A stretch of 64,000 nucleotides of DNA from JAWLGZ01 sp041690635 (GCA_041690635.1 JAWLGZ010000005.1:186001-250000), one strand, 5' to 3'; counted from the first letter of the stretch, positions 1 to 8,230 are shown. The notes: a model not told the origin generated them from the letters alone. Numbers and translations are program-made.

Positions 1-348
1 CCTCAACCAGAACGAACAGCGCCTGATCTCAAAGGTGTTCATCCGGCACTCCACGCTCTGGAACGGAAAGGTCTCCCGCAGGTAGTCCTGCTGCGCGTGC
101 TTGGTGATGAATACCCCCTGATCACGCAACATGTCCGCCGAGATGCACTGGAAGAACCAGCGCTCGCGGCAGACCCCTTGCCACTCGAAGTAGCGCGCGA
201 AGTAGGTGTTCGCGTAGGCGTTCGAGTCCTTCAGATAGATGTCGATGGTGTGGGTGAAGGTTTTATGCTCCGCACCGGCTCGCGGCTTTTTCGGCCGATG
301 AGTTGCGCGAGGCTTTTCCGGGCTTACGACACTACTTGCATTCAACAT
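1..348 (-). CDS. Hotdog-fold acyl-CoA thioesterase, 3' end cut by window edge
   Basis: The reading frame is open from an ATG at 348 to the window edge, so 116 N-terminal residues are visible and no stop is present. A GAAGGAGAG ribosome site lies just upstream of the ATG. After a basic, proline-rich N-terminus of about 28 residues comes a hotdog signature, with NTYFARYFEWQGVCRER at about residues 48-64. This resembles the short thioesterases of the 4-hydroxybenzoyl-CoA/enediyne PKS type, which hydrolyse acyl thioesters. The family assignment rests on this motif only. The substrate is unknown because the catalytic C-terminal half and the neighbours are outside the window. Confidence 0.6.
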   Translation of the reverse strand, partial: MLNASSVVSPEKPRATHRPKKPRAGAEHKTFTHTIDIYLKDSNAYANTYFARYFEWQGVCRERWFFQCISADMLRDQGVFITKHAQQDYLRETFPFQSVECRMNTFEIRRCSFWLR

Positions 349-365
349 GGTGGCTCTCCTTCAGG

Positions 366-435
366 ACAGGTTGAGCATTCCGGTCACGAACGTGACCGTG
401 TACGGTTGCTGCGCCGACGAGGTGCAGCAACCTGT
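366..435. promoter_or_regulatory. Nested inverted repeats upstream of the thioesterase gene
   Basis: Three inverted repeats are packed into 70 bases. CGGTCACGAACGTGACCG (381-398) is a perfect palindrome with a two-base centre and looks like a dimeric repressor operator. GGTTGCTGC (404-412) pairs with GCAGCAACC (424-432). ACAGGTTG (366-373) pairs with CAACCTGT (428-435). The last two compete for the same right arm. They lie in the leader of the minus-strand thioesterase gene. No regulator is identified. Confidence 0.4.
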
Positions 436-612
436 CCCCATGTTGAAGTGAACGCACCGTCGGTGGAATGGATTGCCGGTGAATTGGGGTGAATGTGTCA
501 GAATTGTGTCACCAATGATCTGATGTCGTGCATGCCCCGGTCCGTGGATTCATCGGATTAACAAAACGAAACGACCGAGGTTTGCCGCGACCTGTACAGG
601 AGGATGAGTTTC

Positions 613-1056
613 ATGGTTGTTGACAGCCTGCAGAGTGCCGAGCGGTATTTCGAACTCCATCGCCGATTTCCCGCCGCCTTCGATTTTCTCCGCTCTCCGG
701 GAGTGGGTGCACTGCCCTCCGGGCGTCACTCCATCGACGGCGACAACCTGTTCGCGATTGTGTCACAGGGACCCGCGCGCACCCGCGCGGAGGCACGGCT
801 CGAAGCGCATCGGAAGTACATCGACATCCAGATGGTGCTGAAGGGCACCGACGAGATGGGGTGGAAGACGATTTCAGCGTGCCGGGTTGGAGGTGGGTAC
901 GACGATGACAGGGATGTGCAGTTCTTCGACGATTCTCCCTCCGCCTGGGTGGCGGTGACCGCCGGTACGTTCTGTATCTTTTTCCCCACCGATTGCCATG
1001 CGCCCCTCGTCGGTGAAGGGACTATCCACAAGGTCGTGGTGAAGGTGGCGGTTTGA
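613..1056 (+). CDS. YhcH/YjgK/YiaL family protein (DUF386)
   Basis: A 147-residue protein of the cupin-like YhcH/YjgK/YiaL family, whose members are linked to sugar-acid or sialic-acid metabolism and bind a metal. The family hallmark EAHRKYIDIQ is present near residue 70, and a C-terminal HKVVVKV strand matches the family ending. An ATG at 604 is in frame but abuts the AGGAGG at 598-603, leaving no spacer. The ATG at 613 has a nine-base spacer and is chosen. The gene stands alone, with no sugar catabolic partners nearby, so its substrate cannot be inferred. Confidence 0.75.
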   Translation: MVVDSLQSAERYFELHRRFPAAFDFLRSPGVGALPSGRHSIDGDNLFAIVSQGPARTRAEARLEAHRKYIDIQMVLKGTDEMGWKTISACRVGGGYDDDRDVQFFDDSPSAWVAVTAGTFCIFFPTDCHAPLVGEGTIHKVVVKVAV

Positions 1057-1074
1057 TGCTGACAGGCATTCGCT

Positions 1075-1494
1075 TCAAGTGGGTGTCGGGCGACTCAGCA
1101 GATAGCTGCCGACGGCGATGAACAGAAGACCGGTGACCACCGGTACCCAAAGGGTGTCGGTGCGCCACACCATAATCAGCCAGCTCGCCGTCATCAGGGT
1201 AACCGCGGTTGCCTTGGCGCGGCTGGTAATCGCCCGTTGCTCCTGCCACTGCCGCAGCGGAGGGCCCAAGTGCCGGTGGTTGTGGATCCAGTCGTGCAGA
1301 CGGCGGGAGCCGCGATCCGCGGCCCACGCGGCGAGCAGCAGAAAAGGCACCGTCGGGATGCCCGGCAGGAATACGCCGACCAGCGCCAGCCCGACACTGA
1401 GGTAGGCCAGCAGGGCAAAGGGCCAGCGAATGCGGTCGATGGGTTCGGGCGGCGGCATCGTGCGATTGTTGCCGCACAGGTTACGGATGTCCAC
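1075..1494 (-). CDS. YbaN-family inner-membrane protein (DUF454)
   Basis: A 139-residue protein with the DUF454 pattern: two hydrophobic helices joined by a VFLPGIPTVPFLLLAAW segment (about residues 40-57), a basic cytoplasmic stretch with HDWIHNHR, and two more hydrophobic helices at the C-terminus. Function is not established for the family. The GTG start at 1494 has a GAGG upstream. An ATG at 1458 would remove 12 residues and has no ribosome site. It converges with the YhcH gene, 18 bases away. Confidence 0.7.
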   Translation of the reverse strand: MDIRNLCGNNRTMPPPEPIDRIRWPFALLAYLSVGLALVGVFLPGIPTVPFLLLAAWAADRGSRRLHDWIHNHRHLGPPLRQWQEQRAITSRAKATAVTLMTASWLIMVWRTDTLWVPVVTGLLFIAVGSYLLSRPTPT

Positions 1495-1592
1495 GGGGGC
1501 GCCTCACGGCGCCGGAGAGCGGGCAGGCAAGAGCGCAACAGTACGCTATAAATCTGGTTGGCTTGGCGGTTTGCCTGCGGCGGAGACGTGAC

Positions 1593-1988
1593 ATGGGACG
1601 GGACCTGGCGGACGACACCGGAAAGCTGCTCCTGCGACTCACCCTGGGGGTGCTGATCCTGTTGCACGGGGTGCGCAAGATTACCGACGGCGTCGGGCCG
1701 ATTGAATCGATGCTGGAGGGGGCCGGCCTGCCTACGGTGATCGCCTATGGTGTCTATCTGGGCGAGGTGCTCGGTCCACTACTGCTCATGGTCGGCTGGT
1801 ATGCCCGGGTGGGGGCCGGGCTTATCGCCATCAACATGCTGTTTGCAATCGGGTTGGTGAGTTGGGGCGGAGTGCTGACGCTGAATGATTTCGGTGGCTG
1901 GGCTGTGGAGCTGGAGGGCATCTATCTGTTCACGGCCGTTGCCCTGGTGTTGATGGACCCGGGGCGGTTCAGCGTGAACCGCCGCTGA
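1593..1988 (+). CDS. DoxX family membrane protein
   Basis: A 131-residue four-helix membrane protein of the DoxX family. The first helix carries the usual LRLTLGVLILLHGVRKI pattern (about residues 13-29), and YLGEVLGPLLLMVG and GAGLIAINMLFAIGL follow as later helices. Family members include subunits of thiosulfate:quinone oxidoreductase and many uncharacterised membrane proteins, so a role in sulfur oxidation is possible but not shown. The ATG at 1593 has GGAG seven bases upstream and is preferred over an in-frame upstream start at 1563. Confidence 0.75.
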   Translation: MGRDLADDTGKLLLRLTLGVLILLHGVRKITDGVGPIESMLEGAGLPTVIAYGVYLGEVLGPLLLMVGWYARVGAGLIAINMLFAIGLVSWGGVLTLNDFGGWAVELEGIYLFTAVALVLMDPGRFSVNRR

Positions 1989-2162
1989 GTCCCGCAAATT
2001 GCCCGCACTCTCCTTGCGGGCGGCAATCCACTGCCGGATTCGGGCAACCCCATGCCGATTCGCAACCTGCAACCCGCGGCCGATTGCCTGTCGCTGCACC
2101 ATCCATGGCTGGCGCGCATGTTGCAAACCCTGAGGGACGATAAACAGAATGGATAGAACCCC

Positions 2163-2825
2163 ATGGGAGTGGCCACCATTTCGAAGGCGGCGATCGGGCT
2201 GGGGGCCACGATTCGGGATGCACGCCGACCTTCCCGGCTAGGCCCATCGGAAAATAGAGTATTGGAGAGCGGTGCGGAGCTTGAAGAGGAGGTCCGGCTG
2301 CGTCTGTCGGAGGAGGGGCTTCGAACAGCCCGTTTCGACCGTGTCGCCATCGATGCCGCAGCGGCCGACGACTGGCCGGCGGACGCGGTGGCCCTGCCCG
2401 AGCTGATCGAATTCCACCGCTGCATGGCCAGTGCGCAGGCGCAACTCCGCCGGGCGGCGGCGCGGCTTGGAATGGACCCGGACGAGCGCGTGTTCATCGA
2501 TACGACGGATGGGGGATTTCGGGTGGTTACGACCAGTGGCCGGGCAGCGGCGCTGCAATCGGCCATTGATCGCGACGACGGGCTCAGGTCGGCACTGATT
2601 GGTGCCTACAGCACCGCGCATATCACACGCATCGGCACGGCCGTCGGCATGGCGATACGGGCGTCCCGCGCCAATCCCGCCGACGAGTCGGCCTATTTCG
2701 ACTGGGCAACCGCCATTGCCCGGCGGGCGCTGGAGATGGAGGTTCGCTTCACCTTTGAGCGCGGCGTGCTCTCCGCCATGCTGGTGGATGATCAGGTCTA
2801 CGCGGCTACGCGCAGACCCGCGTAA
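2163..2825 (+). CDS. Hypothetical protein
   Basis: A 220-residue soluble protein that I do not recognise. It has no signal peptide or membrane helix. It is rich in Arg, Ala and Asp, with a helical middle (LIEFHRCMASAQAQLRRAAA, about residues 80-99) and a strand-like segment ERVFIDTTDGGFRVVTT (about residues 107-123). The ATG at 2163 lacks a clear ribosome site. It is separated by 65 bases from the next gene, an exported hydrolase-like protein, which may be co-transcribed. Confidence 0.55.
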   Translation: MGVATISKAAIGLGATIRDARRPSRLGPSENRVLESGAELEEEVRLRLSEEGLRTARFDRVAIDAAAADDWPADAVALPELIEFHRCMASAQAQLRRAAARLGMDPDERVFIDTTDGGFRVVTTSGRAAALQSAIDRDDGLRSALIGAYSTAHITRIGTAVGMAIRASRANPADESAYFDWATAIARRALEMEVRFTFERGVLSAMLVDDQVYAATRRPA

Positions 2826-2890
2826 CCTTGTTCACCTCGTGGATCTCGTCCACTATTTCCTCCTGCTCCCCAACAACAAAGAGAAGCTGC

Positions 2891-3760
2891 ATGCACCTGT
2901 TTCGAACGCTCTCACTCCTGGCCCTCATTCTCGCCGCCGCGCCGGCAGCGGCTGATAAGGCACAGCCCGATAAGGGCTGGTGGTGGGATAACGAGTGGTG
3001 GTTCGAGGGGGCACTGCCAGCACATGAAACCCACGCGGTGCGAACCGAATGGACCGATGTGGCAAACGGGGATGTGGATATCCCGACGCTGGTGGCGCGC
3101 CCCGATGACGGTGAAAAGTACCCCGCGGTGCTGTTCCAGCACGGAAGGCGCGGGCTGGACGACCTGCTCCAGCTGCATGTGAAGCGGCTGGCGGCGCGCG
3201 GTTTCGTGGTGCTGGCACCGGATGTGTACAGCGGCCGCTTCGTCGAGAAGTTTCCCATCGAGCATGACTACGCGCTGGAACAGGATGTGGGGGCCGCACT
3301 CGGTGCATTGCTGAAGCGGCCGGACATTAGTTCCCGACGGGCCTGTCTCTACTCTCACACCCGTGGCGGCTACTACACCCTCAAGGTTGCGGTCACGCAG
3401 CAGCGCCAAGGCAGGGATGTGGCCTGTTACGTCAGCTATTACCCCCACATGCAGGACCCCAACGCACCCGAGCCGATGCAGGTCTACCGCTACGCACCGG
3501 AGGCGGACGAACTGACCATTCCGACGCTCATCTTCATAGGTGACGAGGAGCAGTATCAGCGTCGACGCGGGATCGAAATGGCGGTGGAGTCCTTGCGGGA
3601 GAAAGGGCGTCCGGCACAACTCATCATCTATCCGGGCGTGGGGCGCGGCTTCGATTTCCGGCCCGGCACGGTACGCACCTTCGCCGACGATCTTGCGGCC
3701 AGGGATGCGCTGTGGCGGGCAACGCGCTTCATGCGCGAGCAGTTGCAGTTGGTCCCGTAG
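2891..3760 (+). CDS. Exported dienelactone-hydrolase-like protein without a canonical triad
   Basis: A 289-residue protein with a Sec signal peptide ending near AAPAAA (residue 20), followed by an alpha/beta-hydrolase of the dienelactone hydrolase family. Strand-loop blocks VLFQHGRRG, GFVVLAPDVYSGR and TLIFIGDEEQ are recognisable. Where the family has the nucleophile elbow G-x-C-x-G-G the protein reads S-H-T-R-G-G, and where the catalytic His lies (YPGAGHGF-type) it reads YPGVGRGF. Both Cys and His are therefore replaced, and hydrolytic activity is doubtful. Start chosen at the ATG 2891, preceded by GAGAAG. The following DsrE-like gene lies 51 bases downstream. Confidence 0.7.
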   Translation: MHLFRTLSLLALILAAAPAAADKAQPDKGWWWDNEWWFEGALPAHETHAVRTEWTDVANGDVDIPTLVARPDDGEKYPAVLFQHGRRGLDDLLQLHVKRLAARGFVVLAPDVYSGRFVEKFPIEHDYALEQDVGAALGALLKRPDISSRRACLYSHTRGGYYTLKVAVTQQRQGRDVACYVSYYPHMQDPNAPEPMQVYRYAPEADELTIPTLIFIGDEEQYQRRRGIEMAVESLREKGRPAQLIIYPGVGRGFDFRPGTVRTFADDLAARDALWRATRFMREQLQLVP

Positions 3761-3811
3761 TTTTTCGAAATACCACAATAACGATATGTACAAACATCGA
3801 CAGGAGACTTC

Positions 3812-4333
3812 ATGAAAACGAACACAGGCATTGCTCCCGGACGCAGCTGGTTTCTGGCTCTCTCCATCCTTGTTCTCGCCACCAGTTGGGTCCCCGGGCG
3901 GGCTGAAGCTGCGGACTTCTCCGACGGGGTGGTCAAGGTGGTCTATCACGCCGATTTCGCCGATCCGCGCCGTTTCAGCGCCATGCTCACCAGCATCAAC
4001 AACATGGTGACCTACTACCAGAACGAATTGATCGACTACGACGTGCGCGTGGTGTTCGTGGCCCACGGCATCCGCTTCCTGACCGACGACAAGCTGGCGG
4101 AGACCCCGTTTGCCGAGGATGCTGAACTGGCCGAACGGCGGGACAACATCAAGGGCCGGCTGCTCTCCCTGAACGAGGTTCAGGGTGTGAAGCTGGAACT
4201 GTGCAACATTACCCGTGGCCAGACCGGACTGGCCGAAGAGAAGCTCTACGAGCCGGTCGAGACGGTCCACTCCGGCGTGGTCCGGATTGCCGAGTTGCAG
4301 TCGCAGGGGTTTGCATATCTGAAGGCGGAGTAG
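3812..4333 (+). CDS. Periplasmic DsrE-family protein
   Basis: A 173-residue protein with a signal peptide (hydrophobic core LALSILVLATSW, cleavage near AEAAD at about residue 34) and a DsrE/YchN-type fold. VKVVYHADFADP opens the domain, VRVVFVAHGIRFL forms the second strand, and GVKLELCNIT carries a single Cys where DsrE-like sulfur carriers have theirs. Cytoplasmic DsrE proteins relay sulfur atoms. Exported relatives are common in sulfur-oxidising gammaproteobacteria but uncharacterised. A CAGGAG ribosome site precedes the ATG. Confidence 0.75.
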   Translation: MKTNTGIAPGRSWFLALSILVLATSWVPGRAEAADFSDGVVKVVYHADFADPRRFSAMLTSINNMVTYYQNELIDYDVRVVFVAHGIRFLTDDKLAETPFAEDAELAERRDNIKGRLLSLNEVQGVKLELCNITRGQTGLAEEKLYEPVETVHSGVVRIAELQSQGFAYLKAE

Positions 4334-4451
4334 TCGCCCGGCCACTCTCTTCGTTATGGGGCACAAGGAGGTGCCAGTCACCCGCAAGCCTCGGGGACGG
4401 TGCTCCGGCTGTCCCGTTCGCATCTGAGGAACAATCAGGAACTCCCGTCAC

Positions 4452-4904
4452 GTGATTCGGTACCGCGCCCTGTATCTGCTTTTTTGCCTTGCCCTCCCCG
4501 CGGTGGCCACTGCCGACGAGAGCGACGCCCGGCACTGGATCCCGCCCGAGCGCTGGCCGATGTGTTGGCTGGCCGCCGATCTTCTCAGCGAACGGTACCG
4601 TGGGGGGGCGTCGGTCGGGGCCGGGCTCGATAGACAGTTTACCGGGGCGCTTGCCCTGGCCCGTGGTTTCTACGAGGCGGCGACGAAGACTATCTTTATC
4701 GCGGGTGGGCGGAGTTCCCGGGAGGCGCTGGAGCGCTTCGGGGCGGCACGTCTGCAGCATTCGGCCGCAACGACGGCCGAACTGGAACGGATTGCCGCCG
4801 CCTGTGTGTCGCACCAGCCGCGCAGCGGAACACCGGAATTCGATCGCTTATTCCCCTGGTACGCAGAGGCGGTGCGCCGGCTTGATCGCGAGCGGATTCG
4901 CTAG
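4452..4904 (+). CDS. Hypothetical exported protein
   Basis: A 150-residue protein with a short signal peptide (LYLLFCLALPAVATA, cleavage near residue 22) and a mature helical domain containing two Cys (PMCWLAA and AAACVSHQ). I do not recognise the family. It begins with GTG at 4452, with AGGA at 4437-4440. Its TAG stop (4902-4904) is part of the CTAG that borders the hairpin element at 4905-5075, so the element sits immediately after the gene without altering the protein. Confidence 0.55.
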   Translation: MIRYRALYLLFCLALPAVATADESDARHWIPPERWPMCWLAADLLSERYRGGASVGAGLDRQFTGALALARGFYEAATKTIFIAGGRSSREALERFGAARLQHSAATTAELERIAAACVSHQPRSGTPEFDRLFPWYAEAVRRLDRERIR

Positions 4905-5075
4905 TGTACTGTTTCACTCTTGGCGGCACTTTCAGCGAGTCGCCCGAAGGGAGCCCCCCAAAAGCGCCAATGCCGCGTTGCAGTCCTTGCCAAGGGCTTG
5001 CCATTGCCTGCGGACTGCGCCTTGCCTTGGCGCTTTTGGGGGCTCTGAAAGTACCGCCAAGAGTGAAACAGTACA
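4905..5075. mobile_element. MITE-like hairpin element flanked by CTAG repeats
   Basis: A 171-base element with long terminal inverted repeats. The left end TGTACTGTTTCACTCTTGG and the right end CCAAGAGTGAAACAGTACA are reverse complements, and pairing continues inward to CTTTCAG/CTGAAAG with one mismatch. A second inner pair (AGCCCCCCAAAAGCGCCAA with TTGGCGCTTTTGGGGGCT) follows. Both ends are bounded by CTAG (4901-4904 and 5076-5079), consistent with a four-base target duplication. It has no transposase and no credible gene, so it would be non-autonomous. Folded as RNA it makes a long hairpin that may also end transcription of the preceding gene. Confidence 0.7.
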
Positions 5076-5121
5076 CTAGCCCCGTCAGGACGCTCGGACT
5101 CGCAACATGCGGGAGAATGCC

Positions 5122-6006
5122 GTGAATCGGACAGCGTGTGCCCTGTTGCTTCTCCTCCTGCCGGTGTTTGCCGCGGCCGAATCCACCCTCTGGACCGTCA
5201 CCTCGGATGGGGGGGAGATGATCTACCTCGGTGGTTCGGTCCATGTGTTGCGCGAATCGGACTATCCGCTGCCGCCCGAGTTCGAAGCTGCGTATGCCGA
5301 TGCCGATCGCCTGCTCCTGGAGCTGGATATGAGCGGGGTCGGTGATCCGGAACTGCAAAAATTGATGGTGGAGAAGGGCAGTTATCCGCCTGGGGAGTCG
5401 CTGACCGACGAACTGTCGGAACGGGTGTATGGGCGGCTGGCCGAATACGCCCGACAGCGGGGGATTCCGCTGGCATCACTGAACCGGATGCGACCGTGGT
5501 TGCTGACCCTTATGCTCACCATGATGGAAATGGAGGCCCAAGGATTCAGTGCGGATTCGGGGCTCGATCTTCAATTGGGGCGGCGGGCCATGGCCGATGG
5601 CAAGCCGATAGCGGGGCTGGAGTCCCCGCTGGAACAGATTGAGGCGTTGGCGGCTCTTGATGACGGACTGGGCGATGTTCTGGTGGAGGACTTTCTGCGG
5701 CAGATGCGGGTGCTGGGCGAAACCCTCGATGACCTGATTGCCGCCTGGCGAGATGGTGACGTCGAACGCCTTGATGAGTTTGTCACTATCGAGATGCAGG
5801 CGGCCAGTCCCCAGGTCTACGAGCGGCTCATCGTGGAACGCAACCGGCGCTGGCTGCCTGCCATCGAGCAGGCGCTGGAATCGGGCGAGAAGGTGCTGGT
5901 GGTGGTCGGGCTCGCTCACCTCGTTGGCGAGAACAACGTCCGTGACCTGCTGGCGTCGCGGGGGTACCGAATTGAGAAGCTTATCCTGCATGAGGGGACT
6001 CCTTAA
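5122..6006 (+). CDS. TraB/GumN family exported protein
   Basis: A 294-residue TraB/GumN family protein. It has a signal peptide (ALLLLLLPVFAAA), an N-terminal YLGGSVHVLRESDYPLP motif (the GSxH signature), the acidic LLLELD, a central GLESPLEQ block, and the C-terminal VVVGLAHLVGENNV (GxxHxxG signature). The conserved His and Glu residues suggest a metal-dependent hydrolase, as proposed for Tiki/TraB relatives, acting in the periplasm. The GTG at 5122 has GGGAG six bases upstream and is preferred to the ATG at 5107. No GumN exopolysaccharide genes are nearby. Confidence 0.75.
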   Translation: MNRTACALLLLLLPVFAAAESTLWTVTSDGGEMIYLGGSVHVLRESDYPLPPEFEAAYADADRLLLELDMSGVGDPELQKLMVEKGSYPPGESLTDELSERVYGRLAEYARQRGIPLASLNRMRPWLLTLMLTMMEMEAQGFSADSGLDLQLGRRAMADGKPIAGLESPLEQIEALAALDDGLGDVLVEDFLRQMRVLGETLDDLIAAWRDGDVERLDEFVTIEMQAASPQVYERLIVERNRRWLPAIEQALESGEKVLVVVGLAHLVGENNVRDLLASRGYRIEKLILHEGTP

Positions 6007-6113
6007 CCTGCCGCTACCATGGTGGCCTGCCGGTGGTTAGCCGGTGGATCTGACGCTCTCCCCCCCTGGTGTCGGGTATACTGGCGGGCGTGAGTTCACC
6101 TGAAAGCCCTTCC

Positions 6114-6812
6114 ATGGATAGATCGTCCGCAGGCCCCGCCGTTTCCGATTGGCGCGTGCTTGATCGCATTCCGCTCGTGGCGCTGTTCGCTGCCAATCTG
6201 GTCCCCCTGTTCGGCGTCTTCTACCTGCAGTGGGATGCTGCGGGACTGCTCATCCTCTACTGGCTGGAAAACCTGGTAATCGGGTTCTACGCACTGCTGA
6301 AGATGCTGCACGCGGGCGGTCCGCTCAGCCTCTTCACCGGCCCGTTTTTTGTGGTTCACTACGGGGGCTTCTGCGCCATCCACGGCTTCTTCATCGTTGG
6401 CCTCTCCGGGATGGGGGTGCCGGAACTCGGCGGGGGAACGGCGTTCGGGCCGCTGGTGTTCGTCGAACTGTTGTGGAACGTTATTGTCTTCGTTGCAGGC
6501 AAGGCGCCGGAGGCCTTCTACCTGCCGCTGCTGGCGCTCGCTGTCAGCCACGGCATCTCGTTCGTGGCGCATCATCTGGTTCGTGGTGAAGATGTGAACC
6601 GCCCGGTACGGCAACTGATGTCCGAACCTTACAAGCGGATTGTGGTGCTGCACGTTGCCATCCTGGCCGGTGGGTTCGCCGCGATGAAAATGGATTCGCC
6701 CTTGGGCATGCTGCTGGCGCTGGTGGCCCTCAAGATTGGGCTGGACATCTATCTGCATCGTCGTGCCCATCGACAGCAGTCGACACGACCTGCTCGGGAG
6801 GCGCTCGCGTGA
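6114..6812 (+). CDS. DUF6498-like multi-pass membrane protein
   Basis: A 232-residue membrane protein with about five or six hydrophobic helices (for example PLVALFAANLVPLFGVFYLQ and GLLILYWLENLVIGFYALLK). The YWLENLVIGFYALLKM block and a following GPFFVVHYGGFCAIHGFF segment resemble DUF6498-type proteins of unknown function. Alternative in-frame starts exist at 6069 and GTG 6090. The ATG at 6114 gives the least unconserved leader. The stop overlaps the GTG start of the next small gene, so the two are translationally coupled. Confidence 0.55.
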   Translation: MDRSSAGPAVSDWRVLDRIPLVALFAANLVPLFGVFYLQWDAAGLLILYWLENLVIGFYALLKMLHAGGPLSLFTGPFFVVHYGGFCAIHGFFIVGLSGMGVPELGGGTAFGPLVFVELLWNVIVFVAGKAPEAFYLPLLALAVSHGISFVAHHLVRGEDVNRPVRQLMSEPYKRIVVLHVAILAGGFAAMKMDSPLGMLLALVALKIGLDIYLHRRAHRQQSTRPAREALA

Positions 6813-7075
6813 GAGCACCGATTTTGATCGCTTTGTTGAGTGCGGGTCTCGTCGCCACGGAAGTGGCGAATGCCACGCCCGATGCGGTACAGCTCATTGA
6901 GCGTCAGGACGGTCGGGTGGAGGCGGTGATCGTTCCGGCCGCTTTGCCCGCCGCCGATGCTGCGCGGCAGCCGGAGACCGTAGACGAACCGGCGGCCAAC
7001 GAGAGGGAAACGGCCGCGGCGACCGACGACACCGGCCGGCGGTGGTGGCGGTTCTGGCGTTGGTTCGGCGATTGA
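6809..7075 (+). CDS. Small hypothetical exported protein
   Basis: An 88-residue protein starting with GTG at 6809, four bases inside the end of the preceding membrane-protein gene. It has a weak signal peptide (ILIALLSAGLVATEVANA), an Ala/Pro/Glu-rich middle, and an unusual C-terminus RRWWRFWRWFGD rich in Trp and Arg, which could sit at the membrane surface. The family is not recognised. The overlap suggests one operon with its neighbours at 6114 and 7098. Confidence 0.45.
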   Translation: MRAPILIALLSAGLVATEVANATPDAVQLIERQDGRVEAVIVPAALPAADAARQPETVDEPAANERETAAATDDTGRRWWRFWRWFGD

Positions 7076-7097
7076 GGTGCATGATTCGGAGGATAAT

Positions 7098-7331
7098 ATG
7101 TCGGATGAGAGAAAATCGGGCGGGCTTTTCGGCCTGCTGCTGCTCGACTTGGTAGGTGCCGTGCTCTTCACGGTCGGTGCGGTGGGGGTGTTCGGCGGCG
7201 AGGGCAGCCTGCTGCCGCGGGAGTTCCAGTTCACCGGGCACAACTTCCTCCTGATGACCGTCGGGATAGCGCTGATCCTGCCCTATGCGCTGGCTGTGAT
7301 CCGGCGCGGTCGCGCCCAGGCGAAACAGTAA
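7098..7331 (+). CDS. Small two-helix membrane protein
   Basis: A 77-residue protein with a short polar N-terminus and two hydrophobic helices (LFGLLLLDLVGAVLFTVGAV and FLLMTVGIALILPYALAVI). I do not recognise it. Start chosen at the ATG 7098, preceded by CGGAGG at 7087-7092. An in-frame GTG at 7077 lacks a ribosome site. It is probably the last gene of the small operon beginning at 6114. Confidence 0.5.
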   Translation: MSDERKSGGLFGLLLLDLVGAVLFTVGAVGVFGGEGSLLPREFQFTGHNFLLMTVGIALILPYALAVIRRGRAQAKQ

Positions 7332-7375
7332 TCTCGTCCCCAATCACCAACACAACAGGAACACCTAGAGAACCC

Positions 7376-8230
7376 ATGAGCCAGAACGGGCGCAGCGTTT
7401 TGCAGAAAAAGGTCTCGCCACAGGAGGCGGGGGACGTCATCGATTTTCTTGCCCGCCATTCCGGTCTCTCGCGGAGTGTGTTGAAGGATGCCATGGGGAA
7501 AGGGGCCGTGTGGTTGAAGCGCGGACGGAGCAATGAGCGGCGCCTGCGCCGTGCGCGGAGCGAGCTGAAGGCCGGGGATGTGGTCTCCTGCTATTACGAT
7601 CCGGAGCTGCTCGCCCGTACGTGCCCGGAACCGGAACTGGTTGCCGACGAGATCCGCTTCAGCATCTGGTTCAAGCCCGCCGGCCTGCTCGCCCAGGGAA
7701 CCCGCTTCGGGGATCACTGTGCGCTGGAGCGCTTCGTCGAGAAGCGGGTTCGCCCGACGCGGGCGGTCCATCTCATTCATCGCCTGGATCGCGAGACGGC
7801 GGGGCTGATGGTGTTTGCCCATGACCGGGTGGCCGCTGCCGCGTTTTCGGCCTTGTTCCGGACCGGTGAGGTGGAGAAGCGCTATCGCGCCGAGGTGATG
7901 GGCGATCTCGCCGCAGCACTGGGGGAGAGCGGCGCCCTTTCCACGCCCGTCGATGGCAAACCGTCGGTGACCCGTTTCACCGTGCTCGGTTTTGATCTCG
8001 ACCGGAACATCACCACCCTTGATCTCGATCTTCAGACCGGGCGGACCCACCAGATCCGCCGACAACTCGCGGATGCCGGTTTTCCAGTCATCGGCGACCC
8101 GGAGTACGGCAGCGGAAACAAGAATCGGGAAGGGTTGCGCCTGCTGGCCTGGCACTTGGCGTTTGGCGACCCGCTCACCGGCCAGCGCCACGACTACTCC
8201 ATCGCACCGGAGGCGCATGGCTTTGGGTAG
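7376..8230 (+). CDS. RluA-family pseudouridine synthase
   Basis: A 284-residue RNA pseudouridine synthase of the RluA family. The catalytic motif HRLDRETAGLMVF (about residues 132-144) contains the essential Asp, and LDLQTGRTHQIRRQL (about residues 216-230) is the conserved C-terminal RTHQIR motif. The N-terminus (about residues 25-75) resembles a degenerate S4 RNA-binding domain. The specific uridine target in rRNA or tRNA cannot be told from sequence. The gene starts at the ATG 7376 and has no obvious operon partner. Confidence 0.85.
   Translation: MSQNGRSVLQKKVSPQEAGDVIDFLARHSGLSRSVLKDAMGKGAVWLKRGRSNERRLRRARSELKAGDVVSCYYDPELLARTCPEPELVADEIRFSIWFKPAGLLAQGTRFGDHCALERFVEKRVRPTRAVHLIHRLDRETAGLMVFAHDRVAAAAFSALFRTGEVEKRYRAEVMGDLAAALGESGALSTPVDGKPSVTRFTVLGFDLDRNITTLDLDLQTGRTHQIRRQLADAGFPVIGDPEYGSGNKNREGLRLLAWHLAFGDPLTGQRHDYSIAPEAHGFG

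Noticed and set aside
2052..2156. A 34-codon frame MPIRNLQPAADC... between DoxX and the unknown gene
   Set aside because: No ribosome site and no recognisable pattern. Too short to support.
2912..4423. A 503-codon minus-strand frame opposite the hydrolase-like and DsrE-like genes
   Set aside because: It spans two sense genes with signal peptides and good ribosome sites. The antisense product shows no motif.
4904..5125. A small open frame running through the hairpin element
   Set aside because: The first and last parts are reverse complements forming the terminal repeats, and there is no ribosome site or protein-like composition.
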